47,908 bases of DNA from F23-D06 sp963620035. Its GTDB lineage: Bacteria > Bacteroidota > Bacteroidia > Bacteroidales > WCHB1-69. The stretch lies in the NCBI GenBank assembly GCA_963620035.1, contig CAVEXN010000018.1:1-47908 (forward strand). Direction: 5' to 3'. Positions 32,223-39,851 of the stretch are shown here, piece after piece. Both the position numbers and the translations under genes were made by a program. How positions within the stretch are numbered: the first letter of the stretch is position 1; each line of letters starts with the position of its first letter. The notes beneath the pieces are model-generated. The model saw only the letters and a program-made list of their open reading frames with translations. It ran no database searches and had not been told where the DNA came from.

Positions 32223-34202
32223 TCATTTTATCTTACATAGGGGGGAACGGCCGAGGTCAGCAAATCCGCTGCAAAGGGTTCTGACGTCGGCACGCACGCT
32301 GTAGTCCCTGACATAGAGGCTTTCGGCAAGACGCGACATCTCTTCGGACAACCTGCGGTTGCGGAATGAGTCTTCTGGGTGCAGCACGCCGGGTTTGAGA
32401 TAGGCCGACAAGGACTCGTTAGTCTGATAGCGGCAGCCCACCCAACTGGAACGGCCGGACAGCACAGCGCCGATATTCTGCATGAAGCCTCGTTTGTTCT
32501 TCACGAACCATACCGCCACCGGACTGCACGCCGCAAGAGCCGAAGCTGCAACAATGTCGAATCCACGTTTTTTGCGTCTGTTTTTCTTCTCCACCAGCGC
32601 ATGAACGGGAATGGCGTAAGCATCCTCCGAAGAGAATATGGCATTGCTGCCGATGACGACAAAACTGTTTTCGGGTGCGATGCGGTATTCCACCTGGCAC
32701 GACTGCAGGCGTATCATCCAGTCTATAATCTGGTCGGCCGGCATGTTGCGCGAGCAGAACACGATCTCGTTAAGATGGTACAACGGTATGAGGTCTTGCA
32801 GATGCGAGACATTGCCGATCACGGCCGAGTCGCTGTCTTGTTGAGGCTGCAGCGTGACGATGCCGGCAAAAGCGCATTTGGGCTCCATCATCTGCATCAG
32901 GTTCAAGACCCTCTCAGCCTCGTCTCCGCCGCCCACTACAGCAATGCGGCGTCCGTAACGCGAGTCGGCCGCCAAACCGCAAAGCTTTGTTTTGCCCGCC
33001 AGATAGCGTATGACGTTCACGGCAATGACCGTCCACATAGTGCCGAGCAGCACCACGGCGCGCGAAAAGCGGAGGGTCTCCGGCAAAAGCGCATAGACCA
33101 GCAATATCGCCACCGTACCGATAAACACGCCGCGGTTGACGGCGGTGAGCCGCATCGGCTTGCCGTAGCCGCGGCACAACGCCACCGACAACAGCCATAC
33201 GGCTGCGTATAGCGGTATGACCATATAGTAATAGTAGTGCGGGAAGGCACTGTTTCGCTGTGCCAACACGTTGACGTCCCAATAGCGCGAAAGGGCGAAA
33301 AGACCGGCATAAATGCACAGGAAATCGATGAACGGCAGCAGCATACGACTGAGGATTCGACGCATGGCCGCCAAAAAGGCGCGGAACCAGATGGCCACGT
33401 CAATCAGGGCATTGAACAGCCGGGCATTCTTGCTCGAGAAATGCTTCCGGGCGAAAATCTGCATGGCTTTGTAAAAGACATGCACATAGTTGAGACTGCC
33501 CGTTTTGGTACTCTCTCCTTTGTAGTGGATGATGCGCGTTTCGGGGAAGTAATAGTTTTTGTAGCCTCCTTGCAGTATGCGGTATGAGAGGTCGATGTCC
33601 TCCCCATACATGAAATAATCCTCGTCGAGCAGTCCAACCTTGTCGAGCACACTGCGGCGGAGCATCATAAATGCGCCGGACAGTACCTCGACAGAATGGA
33701 TCTTGTCGTTGTCGAGAAAAGAGAGATGGTATGTGCCGAATCGGCGCGATTTAGGGAAAAGCTTCGAGAGTCCGAACAATTTGTAGAACGCCACGGCGGG
33801 AAACGGGATGCCGCGTTTTGACTCGGGCAGAAACTCGCCCTTGCCGTTCACCATCTTCACGCCGAGACCGCCGGCGTCGGGCGTGTTGTCCATGAAGCGC
33901 AGGCATTTCTCAAAAGTATCCTCCTCCACCACCGTGTCAGGGTTAAGCAGCAGCACATATTCGCCGCTCGAGAGCCGTATGGCCTGATTGTTGGCCTTTG
34001 CGAAACCCACATTCTCGCGGTTCGCGATCACTTTCACCTGCGGGAACTTCTTGCCTAACATATCCAGGGATGAATCCGCCGAATTGTTGTCCACGACGAA
34101 CACCTCGCCCTCCACGTTCTTCAGCGACTTGAAAACAGAAACCAGCGCCTGCTCCAGGAAGAATGCCACATTGTAGTTGACTATGACAACGCTTAATTTC
34201 AT
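32223..34202 (-). CDS. GT2 glycosyltransferase fused to a degenerate sugar-1-phosphate transferase
   Basis: 659 residues from ATG 34202 (MKLSVVIVNYN is the GT2 start). Residues 1-240 form a family 2 glycosyltransferase: VVDNNSAD, LLLNPDT (DxD-like) and GEDIDLSYRI. Residues about 280-400 hold several membrane segments. Residues 415-530 are a Rossmann-like CoA/NAD-binding module (IAVVGGGDEAERVL) as in polyisoprenyl-phosphate hexose-1-phosphate transferases (PHPT). Residues 545-659 retain the ends of the PHPT catalytic domain (KRGFDIVAASALAACSPVAVW, SWVGCRY and a DYSVRADVRTL tail), but the central region with the KFRTM and DELPQ active-site motifs is absent. It probably makes surface or lipid-linked glycan. 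It begins 8 bases downstream of psd. Confidence 0.88.
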   Translation of the reverse strand: MKLSVVIVNYNVAFFLEQALVSVFKSLKNVEGEVFVVDNNSADSSLDMLGKKFPQVKVIANRENVGFAKANNQAIRLSSGEYVLLLNPDTVVEEDTFEKCLRFMDNTPDAGGLGVKMVNGKGEFLPESKRGIPFPAVAFYKLFGLSKLFPKSRRFGTYHLSFLDNDKIHSVEVLSGAFMMLRRSVLDKVGLLDEDYFMYGEDIDLSYRILQGGYKNYYFPETRIIHYKGESTKTGSLNYVHVFYKAMQIFARKHFSSKNARLFNALIDVAIWFRAFLAAMRRILSRMLLPFIDFLCIYAGLFALSRYWDVNVLAQRNSAFPHYYYYMVIPLYAAVWLLSVALCRGYGKPMRLTAVNRGVFIGTVAILLVYALLPETLRFSRAVVLLGTMWTVIAVNVIRYLAGKTKLCGLAADSRYGRRIAVVGGGDEAERVLNLMQMMEPKCAFAGIVTLQPQQDSDSAVIGNVSHLQDLIPLYHLNEIVFCSRNMPADQIIDWMIRLQSCQVEYRIAPENSFVVIGSNAIFSSEDAYAIPVHALVEKKNRRKKRGFDIVAASALAACSPVAVWFVKNKRGFMQNIGAVLSGRSSWVGCRYQTNESLSAYLKPGVLHPEDSFRNRRLSEEMSRLAESLYVRDYSVRADVRTLCSGFADLGRSPLCKIK

Positions 34203-34209
34203 GTTCTCT

Positions 34210-34866
34210 TCAGAAATAGGCCAGCACCGTCTTTTTGGACACCACCTTGTCTCCTTTGCAGACGGCGACTTGCGCATCGAGCGGCAGAAACACGTCAACC
34301 CTTGAGCCGAACTTGATCATGCCTACTTCCTCGCCCTGCTCTACCATATCGCCCGCTTCCGGGTAACTGACGATGCGCCGGGCTATAAAACCGGCAATCT
34401 GGCGGAAAAGCACCTTGTCATGGTCGTTGCGCGCCACCACTATCGTATTGTGCTCATTGTCAACCGACGACTTCGGCAACTTGGCTATGAAGTACTTTCC
34501 CGGATGATAGGCAATGTATTCTATCTTGCCGTCCATCGGATAACTGTTCACATGCACGTTGTTGATAGACATGAAGATGGAAATCTTGATGCGTTCATCC
34601 TTGAAATACTCGTACTCGAAAGCGGGGCCTACCGCCACAATGCAACCGTCTGCGGGCGAGAGCACACCGTTAGAGACCTTGTTGATGATGCGGAACGGCA
34701 CCCTGAAAAAGCGAATTACAACAGACGCCACGATGAGCGTGGCCACATAAAAAACCAGATTCACCCACCATAAGTTGGTTATGAAAAAGACATAAAAAAC
34801 CGTCAGCAACAAGATCACCAAAACGGCAACCGAAATGCTAACCTTCCCCGCCTCGTGAAACTTCAT
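34210..34866 (-). CDS. psd: phosphatidylserine decarboxylase
   Basis: Converts phosphatidylserine to phosphatidylethanolamine; self-cleaves to form a pyruvoyl cofactor. 218 residues, the short type. The autocleavage site is FGS (Gly187-Ser188 in FGSRVDVFLP). The conserved SPADG near residue 70 and VHVNSYP near residue 104, with the catalytic Asp/His, are present. Two N-terminal membrane segments (residues 12-53) anchor it. The expected neighbour, the phosphatidylserine synthase gene pssA, is not adjacent; the downstream gene is the glycosyltransferase fusion. Confidence 0.94.
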   Translation of the reverse strand: MKFHEAGKVSISVAVLVILLLTVFYVFFITNLWWVNLVFYVATLIVASVVIRFFRVPFRIINKVSNGVLSPADGCIVAVGPAFEYEYFKDERIKISIFMSINNVHVNSYPMDGKIEYIAYHPGKYFIAKLPKSSVDNEHNTIVVARNDHDKVLFRQIAGFIARRIVSYPEAGDMVEQGEEVGMIKFGSRVDVFLPLDAQVAVCKGDKVVSKKTVLAYF

Positions 34867-34878
34867 CCTCTAAAACTG

Positions 34879-35787
34879 TTATTTGACGTATAAGATATAC
34901 GTGTTTCTCGGAATGTTGTTCTCGCTGGAAGTCGTTGTGAACCGGCGGGGGTATTTCTTTTTGTTCAAGAAATGTTCTCCCTGATAGTCGTAGGTATAGA
35001 CCGTCTTTTTGTTCTCCGTACCGTAAAGCAGCACCTGCACCGTCTGCGTGACATAGTTATGCAGATGATACCCGGAACAGCCTTTGAATGCGTACGGAAG
35101 CCCATAGAACGGATTATAGGTGACATTGTCCTCATCGTAACTAAAGGTTCTCACAATCACCTCATTGAGATACGGATAGGTTTCCTTTATCGACTCGATG
35201 TCCTCGTATTTCTCTTTTTTGCCGGGAGCATATTTCACCTCTTTCGTGCAACGTACTTCCATATCCTTGACGGGAGAGTGCTGTATCCGGGACTGAACGC
35301 TTTCGAAATCGCCCATGAATGTGTTGTAAAGCTTTAGGCTTTTGGCATATTGGAATGACTCATAAAACAGCCTGTCGTAAATCTCTTCGATGTGGGTAAT
35401 GCGTTGCGTCTCCCCGTCGCGCGTGAAGTTCACCTCTTGCCGCACGGTGTCGTTCACCTTATATAAAATCTTATTCACCAGACAGTCTTCGTAGGTGATG
35501 TCAATCACCTCGGTATAGTCTTCCTGCACGTTCGTGATTTGAGAAACGGTTTTGTCCTTGTTATAGGTAAAGACAAAGGTTTGGACAGAATCCACGACGA
35601 TGCTGTCGAGCGTGTTCTTCTCTCCGTATTTGAAAACCAGGTTGGGGTGATTCCAATCGCTGTCGCTGTAGTACCAGATTTTGCTGATTTTGCATACGGG
35701 ATTGTATATTTCATCATCCGGTTTGCATGAAGAGAACGAAAGCAGCACTGCGGCAGCAGCAACAATAAGACAGGATATTTTTCTCAT
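34879..35787 (-). CDS. lipoprotein, unknown function
   Basis: 302 residues. The signal peptide MRKISCLIVAAAAVLLSFSSC ends with an SPII lipobox (SFSSC), so the protein is predicted to be an outer-membrane or periplasmic lipoprotein. The mature part has repeated strand-turn patterns (VFTYNKDKTVSQI, NFTRDGETQRITHI, YTYDYQGEHFLNKKKYPRRF), similar in type to the lipoprotein at 25385-26278. No catalytic motif is recognised. The promoter lies at 35812-35843. The gene precedes psd by 12 bases. Confidence 0.78.
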   Translation of the reverse strand: MRKISCLIVAAAAVLLSFSSCKPDDEIYNPVCKISKIWYYSDSDWNHPNLVFKYGEKNTLDSIVVDSVQTFVFTYNKDKTVSQITNVQEDYTEVIDITYEDCLVNKILYKVNDTVRQEVNFTRDGETQRITHIEEIYDRLFYESFQYAKSLKLYNTFMGDFESVQSRIQHSPVKDMEVRCTKEVKYAPGKKEKYEDIESIKETYPYLNEVIVRTFSYDEDNVTYNPFYGLPYAFKGCSGYHLHNYVTQTVQVLLYGTENKKTVYTYDYQGEHFLNKKKYPRRFTTTSSENNIPRNTYILYVK

Positions 35788-35811
35788 AAGTCAAACACTT
35801 TTAACAAGTGG

Positions 35812-35843
35812 CAAAAATACAAAAAAATGAAAACAGATGCAAA
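35812..35843 (-). promoter_or_regulatory. promoter for the lipoprotein-psd-glycosyltransferase run
   Basis: On the minus strand TTTG (35840-35843), a 20-base spacer and TATTTTTG (35812-35819) fit the Bacteroidota promoter well. The ATG at 35787 is 25 bases downstream of the -7 box. Confidence 0.7.
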
Positions 35844-35867
35844 ACAAAAGAACAAAGACTCACGGCC

Positions 35868-35905
35868 ATAGATTCAAGTGACAAAGTTATAAAAAACAGG
35901 CGCCG
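35868..35905 (-). mobile_element. IS30-type element remnant (tail end)
   Basis: The minus strand repeats the last transposase codons seen at the left edge (…VFYNF-T, then TGA at 35874-35876) and the end sequence TTGAATCTAT, with 36 of 38 positions shared. The preceding frame can be read only a short way and does not extend to a longer transposase, so only the end of an insertion sequence remains, between the DUF1294 gene and the lipoprotein promoter. Confidence 0.65.
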
Positions 35906-35931
35906 CTTTATCGGTTTGGCTTACTACATCA

Positions 35932-36222
35932 TTATATTGGCATTGGAGTTTGTGCCATCTTGTTGATTATCCATATTGCAACAGCGACTTGCAGAATGAA
36001 TATCACAGGCACAACATACTTGAATTTCTTGTGCGTCGTCTTGTGATGCCACACTTTCATACCACACCAAGCCCCGATGCTGCCGCAAAAGACGGCAAGC
36101 AGGAGCAATGTAGCTTCGGATATGCGCCATTTGTCATGCTTCGCCTTGTACTTGTCAATGCCATAGACAATGAATGTCACGGCATTGATGGCAAAGATGT
36201 AGATGAGAATTGCAGTAGTCAT
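35932..36222 (-). CDS. DUF1294 membrane protein
   Basis: 96 residues from ATG 36222. Three hydrophobic segments: an N-terminal one (AILIYIFAINAVTFIVYG), a middle one (ATLLLLAVFCGSIGAWCG) and a C-terminal one (VVPVIFILQVAVAIWII). The DUF1294 hallmarks YGIDKYKAKHDKWRISE and HHKTTHKKF are present. The function is unknown. Its start overlaps the stop of the YjbR gene as ATGA, indicating coupled translation. A longer in-frame start inside the YjbR gene is not favoured. Confidence 0.88.
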   Translation of the reverse strand: MTTAILIYIFAINAVTFIVYGIDKYKAKHDKWRISEATLLLLAVFCGSIGAWCGMKVWHHKTTHKKFKYVVPVIFILQVAVAIWIINKMAQTPMPI

Positions 36223-36569
36223 TGTCTTCCGTATTTCTCTTTTAGCCTCTTGGGAAACTTGCTCTTCACCAAGTCGTATGACTCTTTTATCCACCCTTCG
36301 ATGATGTTGTCAGGAAAGGTGTTCTCGATGACAATATCATTCCAATGTTTCTTGTTCATGTGCCAGGCTGGGGTGACTGCATCATACTTTTCTCGCAATG
36401 CCTCGCCACGTTCGGGGCGCAACTTAATGGCAATGAGTCTCCGCTCCAAGGAGATATGCAGGAATATCTTTCCCTCTATGCGGAACACCACCCAGTCTGG
36501 CCCGTATGGCATATCCTCCGTTACACCGGGCAAAGCCAGACAGTATGCCCTTACTTCTTCGATGTTCAT
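36219..36569 (-). CDS. MmcQ/YjbR family protein
   Basis: 116 residues, normal length of the family. Motifs: YCLALPGVTEDMPYGPDWVVFRIEGKIF, then LRPERGEALREKYDAVTPAWHMNKKHWN. YjbR-type proteins have a CyaY-like fold and a proposed DNA-binding role. The gene follows the PD-(D/E)XK gene by 21 bases and overlaps the DUF1294 start by 4 bases. Confidence 0.92.
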   Translation of the reverse strand: MNIEEVRAYCLALPGVTEDMPYGPDWVVFRIEGKIFLHISLERRLIAIKLRPERGEALREKYDAVTPAWHMNKKHWNDIVIENTFPDNIIEGWIKESYDLVKSKFPKRLKEKYGRQ

Positions 36570-36590
36570 AATTGTCTTATTCTGCCAACT

Positions 36591-37754
36591 TTACCCATTA
36601 ACGATGAGGCACTCTTTGTCGTGAGTGATTATTGAAGTCAACGTTTTAAACCGTTCTACTATGTCGTCATTCTCCGAAAAGTAGTTTGATACAACCCATT
36701 TGGGGTCATTATTATCATAGTTATGAAAACCTGAATTACTATTGGGAACTACTTCTCTCAAATCTATAATGTTGCGTTCGCTTGCACTTTTGGAAGGATC
36801 GAGAATACCCCAATAATAGCCAACGTTATCCACTGAAACTTCACAACGAAACGAAGATTTTCGGAACTTGAATTCAAATCCGAACCCGGTAGATTTTTCA
36901 TCAAATTTTAGTGTGACATTTTTCTCTACCTGTCTTTTACATTCATTATAGCACGTCTTGATATGTTCACTCTGATATTGTTCACGTAACTCTTCCAAAC
37001 GTCCTTTGAGTTTATCCAGATTGGTTATTTCGTCCTTAATAGCCGTCACTTTCTCGGAACTACTTTTGCCAGCCAACTGCAAATGTTCTATAATCAATTC
37101 ATCGAGTTTCTTGTTCATATCTATTTGTCGTTTAGAAGGTTGAAAATATTCTTCCAGATACCCTTTGTAGACTACTATCGCACTTTTCAGTTGTGGGTCT
37201 GTCTCAAAAGCAATCTCGTTATTAATGCTGTACAACCAATTGAGAATGTCGTGTTTGTAGTCTTTGCAGATGAAATTATCGCCAAGCCCAGCTTTTGTTT
37301 CATTCGACAAGGAAAACTCGGACGGCGGGGTATCGCCGTCCGAGTTTAGATACAGAACATAGATTTGCTCCATAGGGTATGTTTCTCTAGCTATTTCCAC
37401 ATATCGGTCTATCTGCTCTTTTTGCTCTTGTGCTCCATTTACTTTATTCTCGATAATCAGGTAGAAGTCTTCTCCTTTTATTGTCAAGTCTATTCTGTTC
37501 TTGTCAGGATAAGGTATCGTTATGTTTGAATCTGACACGTCTTTCCCGAGGAAAGAATACAAGAAATTCTTTTTCACTTTTTCTCTGCCAGTCAAAAGAG
37601 AATGCAATATCCTGCTATGAGCCGTTTCTTTGAGCCTTTGATCAAAGTGGGCAGATACAAAAGGATTGACAGGAATAGGGAACTTGTCAGCTATCTCTTT
37701 ATGACGTTGCCGAAATGATGCGGATAGTAATAAAGTATCATAAAGACTCGCCAA
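36591..37754 (-). CDS. PD-(D/E)XK nuclease superfamily protein
   Basis: 387 residues. The nuclease core is in the first half: HSRILHSLLTG, then NRIDLTIKGEDFYLIIENKVNGAQEQKEQIDRY, with the Asp of RIDLTI and the E-x-K of IIENK as metal-binding residues (PDDEXK_4-like family). The C-terminal half contains a coiled-coil-like stretch and a DUF-like beta region (GFGFEFKFRKSSFRCEV, then YYWGILDPSK). Such proteins are often found with restriction or phage-defence genes, but none lies here. There is no ATG near the start: TTG at 37754 is the best, and the frame is continuous with the end of the upstream gene after its TAG. Base composition looks more AT-rich than its neighbours. A perfect 14-bp hairpin lies within it. 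Confidence 0.8.
   Translation of the reverse strand: MASLYDTLLLSASFRQRHKEIADKFPIPVNPFVSAHFDQRLKETAHSRILHSLLTGREKVKKNFLYSFLGKDVSDSNITIPYPDKNRIDLTIKGEDFYLIIENKVNGAQEQKEQIDRYVEIARETYPMEQIYVLYLNSDGDTPPSEFSLSNETKAGLGDNFICKDYKHDILNWLYSINNEIAFETDPQLKSAIVVYKGYLEEYFQPSKRQIDMNKKLDELIIEHLQLAGKSSSEKVTAIKDEITNLDKLKGRLEELREQYQSEHIKTCYNECKRQVEKNVTLKFDEKSTGFGFEFKFRKSSFRCEVSVDNVGYYWGILDPSKSASERNIIDLREVVPNSNSGFHNYDNNDPKWVVSNYFSENDDIVERFKTLTSIITHDKECLIVNG
37314..37347. repeat. perfect 14-bp inverted repeat inside the PD-(D/E)XK gene
   Basis: AAACTCGGACGGCG (37314-37327) and its exact complement (37334-37347) with loop GGGTAT. On the gene strand it encodes NSDGDTPPSEFSL, again a turn-like stretch, with the frame intact. 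Confidence 0.9.
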
Positions 37755-37763
37755 TGCGGTATC

Positions 37764-39824
37764 CTATTTCTGGATTTTGATTCGGGCATCCACCGCAACG
37801 ACTGCCGTGGGCGTCCCGAGCAGCGGGTTGATGTCCATCTCCACGATTTCGGGAGCGGCCATCACCAAAGCGGAGACTCTGGCCACCTGCTCGGCATAAA
37901 TGTCCATATTGACAGGCTGCTGGCCGCGTACGCCTTGCAGGATCTTGTAGCCGCGCAGTTTGGTGAGCGACTGCTTGGCCTCGTCAGCCGTGATGGGGGC
38001 CAACGCCGACTGCACGTCCTTGAGCACCTCGATGAAAATGCCGCCAAGTCCGTAGAAAATCTGGTGTCCGAACTTCTCGTCGCGGATGGCGCCGATATAG
38101 ACTTCCGTTCCTTCGAGCATCGGGTACATCTCTACGGCGTAAGTGTCCTTGATGGCCATCAGGCGGTCAAATTCGCAGGCCACGGTTTCGATATTCTTCA
38201 CATTGAGCGTTACGCCGCCCACGTCTGACTTGTGGAGCGGTCCCACCACTTTCATCACCAGCGGGTAGCCCACCTCGTTGGCGAAGTCAAGCGCCTGCTG
38301 TTTCTGGTCCACTATGCGGATGCGTTTCTGCGAAATGCCGGCGGCGTCAAGCAGTTCGGCGATAGCTTCGGGACCGATGTAGCCGTTCTCGCTACTGTCG
38401 ATGACCTTGCGGATGCGCGCCTTGTCCACTTCGGGCTGCGGCACCGTCTCGGGCTGCGGCTTGGGCGTGTTGACTACCTTTGCCAATGCATTGCCGAAGA
38501 CGCACTCCTCGGGGAAATTGACATGATGCTTGTTGGTGATGAAGTCCTGGATCTCGTCCTTGACATTGATGATGGAGGGCAAAATAGGGAATATGGGTTT
38601 CCTGCATGTCCTGATTTTCCGGTCCAGCACTTCATAGACCTCCCAATTGGCGAAGAGTCCAGGCGAGCCGAATATCACGCACATGGCGTCAATGTTGTCG
38701 AAGTCGTTCTCGCAGGCGTCGATGATCGCGCCCAGTTGTTCGGCAGTGCCGGTAGCGAGGAAATCGATAGGGTTGCCCACCGAAGAGCCGTTGAAGAGTT
38801 TTGAGAGCAGGGCTTCGGCGGCGGGGCCTTCGATATGGGGCACGTCCAGTCCGTTGTTGGAGAGCACGTCGGTCAGCATCACGGCGGGGCCGCCGGCGTG
38901 GGTGATGACGGCGATGTTCTTGCCCTTGATTTCGGGATAGGTGAACACGCCGCATACGGTAGTCAGTTCCTGACGGTTATGGCAGCGCACGATGCCGGCC
39001 TTGCGGAACAGTGCTTCCACCGCCTCGTCGGAGGTGGCCAATGCGCCGGTATGCGAAGAGGCGGCGCGGCTGCCGGCGGCGGAACTGCCGGCTTTCACCG
39101 CGGCGATGCGGCAGCCTTTGTTGATCAGCGAGCGGGAGTGCTTCAGCAGCTTGGCCGGGTTGGAAACCTTCTCCATATAAAGCATGATGATGCGCGAACT
39201 CTTCTCCGGGTCGAAAGTCTCGTCCAGATGTTCGAGCACCTCTTCGATGCCCATTTGCGCAGAGTTGCCGACAGCCCATACGCTGCTGAAAGTAAGCCCG
39301 TTGGAGATGCCGTACTCTTTGATGAACACCGCCGTCGCCCCGGAGCCGGTCACAAATTCCACGCCTTTCGGGTCAAGTGTCGGGATGGGCGCGTCGAAAG
39401 CTCCGCAATAGTTCGTGTTCAGGAAACCGGTACAGTTCGGACCTATCAGGGATCCGTTCACGCTGTTCACCGTGTCCACGATCCGGCGTTCAAGGCGCGC
39501 GCCTTCCTCGTTCTCCTCGCCAAAGCCGGCAGAGACGATAATGAAACCGCCCGTGTCTTTCTGACGTGCAAGCACCTCAACCGTGTGAGGACAGAACTTG
39601 GCGGCGACGGCCAGGATGGCGCAGTCAACCTGCGGCAGGTCTTCCACCTGCTTGTAGCATTTTATGCCTTGCACCTCATCTTCCTTGGGATTAACGGCAT
39701 AGATTGTTCCTTTGAAATTGCTGTTCCTGAGGTTCAGCAGGACCTTGCCGCCGGGTTTGTTGATGTTGGAAGAAGCGCCAACAACTACAATGCTTTTAGG
39801 GTCTATTAATTTCTTGTTGATCAT
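37764..39824 (-). CDS. ADP-forming acyl-CoA synthetase (acetate--CoA ligase type)
   Basis: 686 residues, single-chain form. N-terminal CoA-binding Rossmann domain (VVVGASSNINKPGGKVL), succinyl-CoA-ligase-like middle with phosphohistidine His258 in ASSHTGALA, and a C-terminal ATP-grasp domain (LVMKVVGPLHKSDVGGVTLNV, then EMDINPLLG). It converts acyl-CoA, ADP and phosphate to acid, CoA and ATP, giving substrate-level ATP in amino-acid or pyruvate fermentation. It could serve the same catabolism as kamE and hutU, though it is distant. It follows the phosphohexomutase by 27 bases and ends in a TAG, 9 bases before the PD-(D/E)XK TTG. Confidence 0.93.
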   Translation of the reverse strand: MINKKLIDPKSIVVVGASSNINKPGGKVLLNLRNSNFKGTIYAVNPKEDEVQGIKCYKQVEDLPQVDCAILAVAAKFCPHTVEVLARQKDTGGFIIVSAGFGEENEEGARLERRIVDTVNSVNGSLIGPNCTGFLNTNYCGAFDAPIPTLDPKGVEFVTGSGATAVFIKEYGISNGLTFSSVWAVGNSAQMGIEEVLEHLDETFDPEKSSRIIMLYMEKVSNPAKLLKHSRSLINKGCRIAAVKAGSSAAGSRAASSHTGALATSDEAVEALFRKAGIVRCHNRQELTTVCGVFTYPEIKGKNIAVITHAGGPAVMLTDVLSNNGLDVPHIEGPAAEALLSKLFNGSSVGNPIDFLATGTAEQLGAIIDACENDFDNIDAMCVIFGSPGLFANWEVYEVLDRKIRTCRKPIFPILPSIINVKDEIQDFITNKHHVNFPEECVFGNALAKVVNTPKPQPETVPQPEVDKARIRKVIDSSENGYIGPEAIAELLDAAGISQKRIRIVDQKQQALDFANEVGYPLVMKVVGPLHKSDVGGVTLNVKNIETVACEFDRLMAIKDTYAVEMYPMLEGTEVYIGAIRDEKFGHQIFYGLGGIFIEVLKDVQSALAPITADEAKQSLTKLRGYKILQGVRGQQPVNMDIYAEQVARVSALVMAAPEIVEMDINPLLGTPTAVVAVDARIKIQK

Positions 39825-39851
39825 TACGGGTTATTTAGTTTTTTGTTTATA

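Noticed and set aside
36591..37754. a phage-defence island around the PD-(D/E)XK gene
   Set aside because: The neighbours are a metabolic ligase, YjbR and DUF1294; no second defence gene, methylase or toxin-antitoxin pair is visible.
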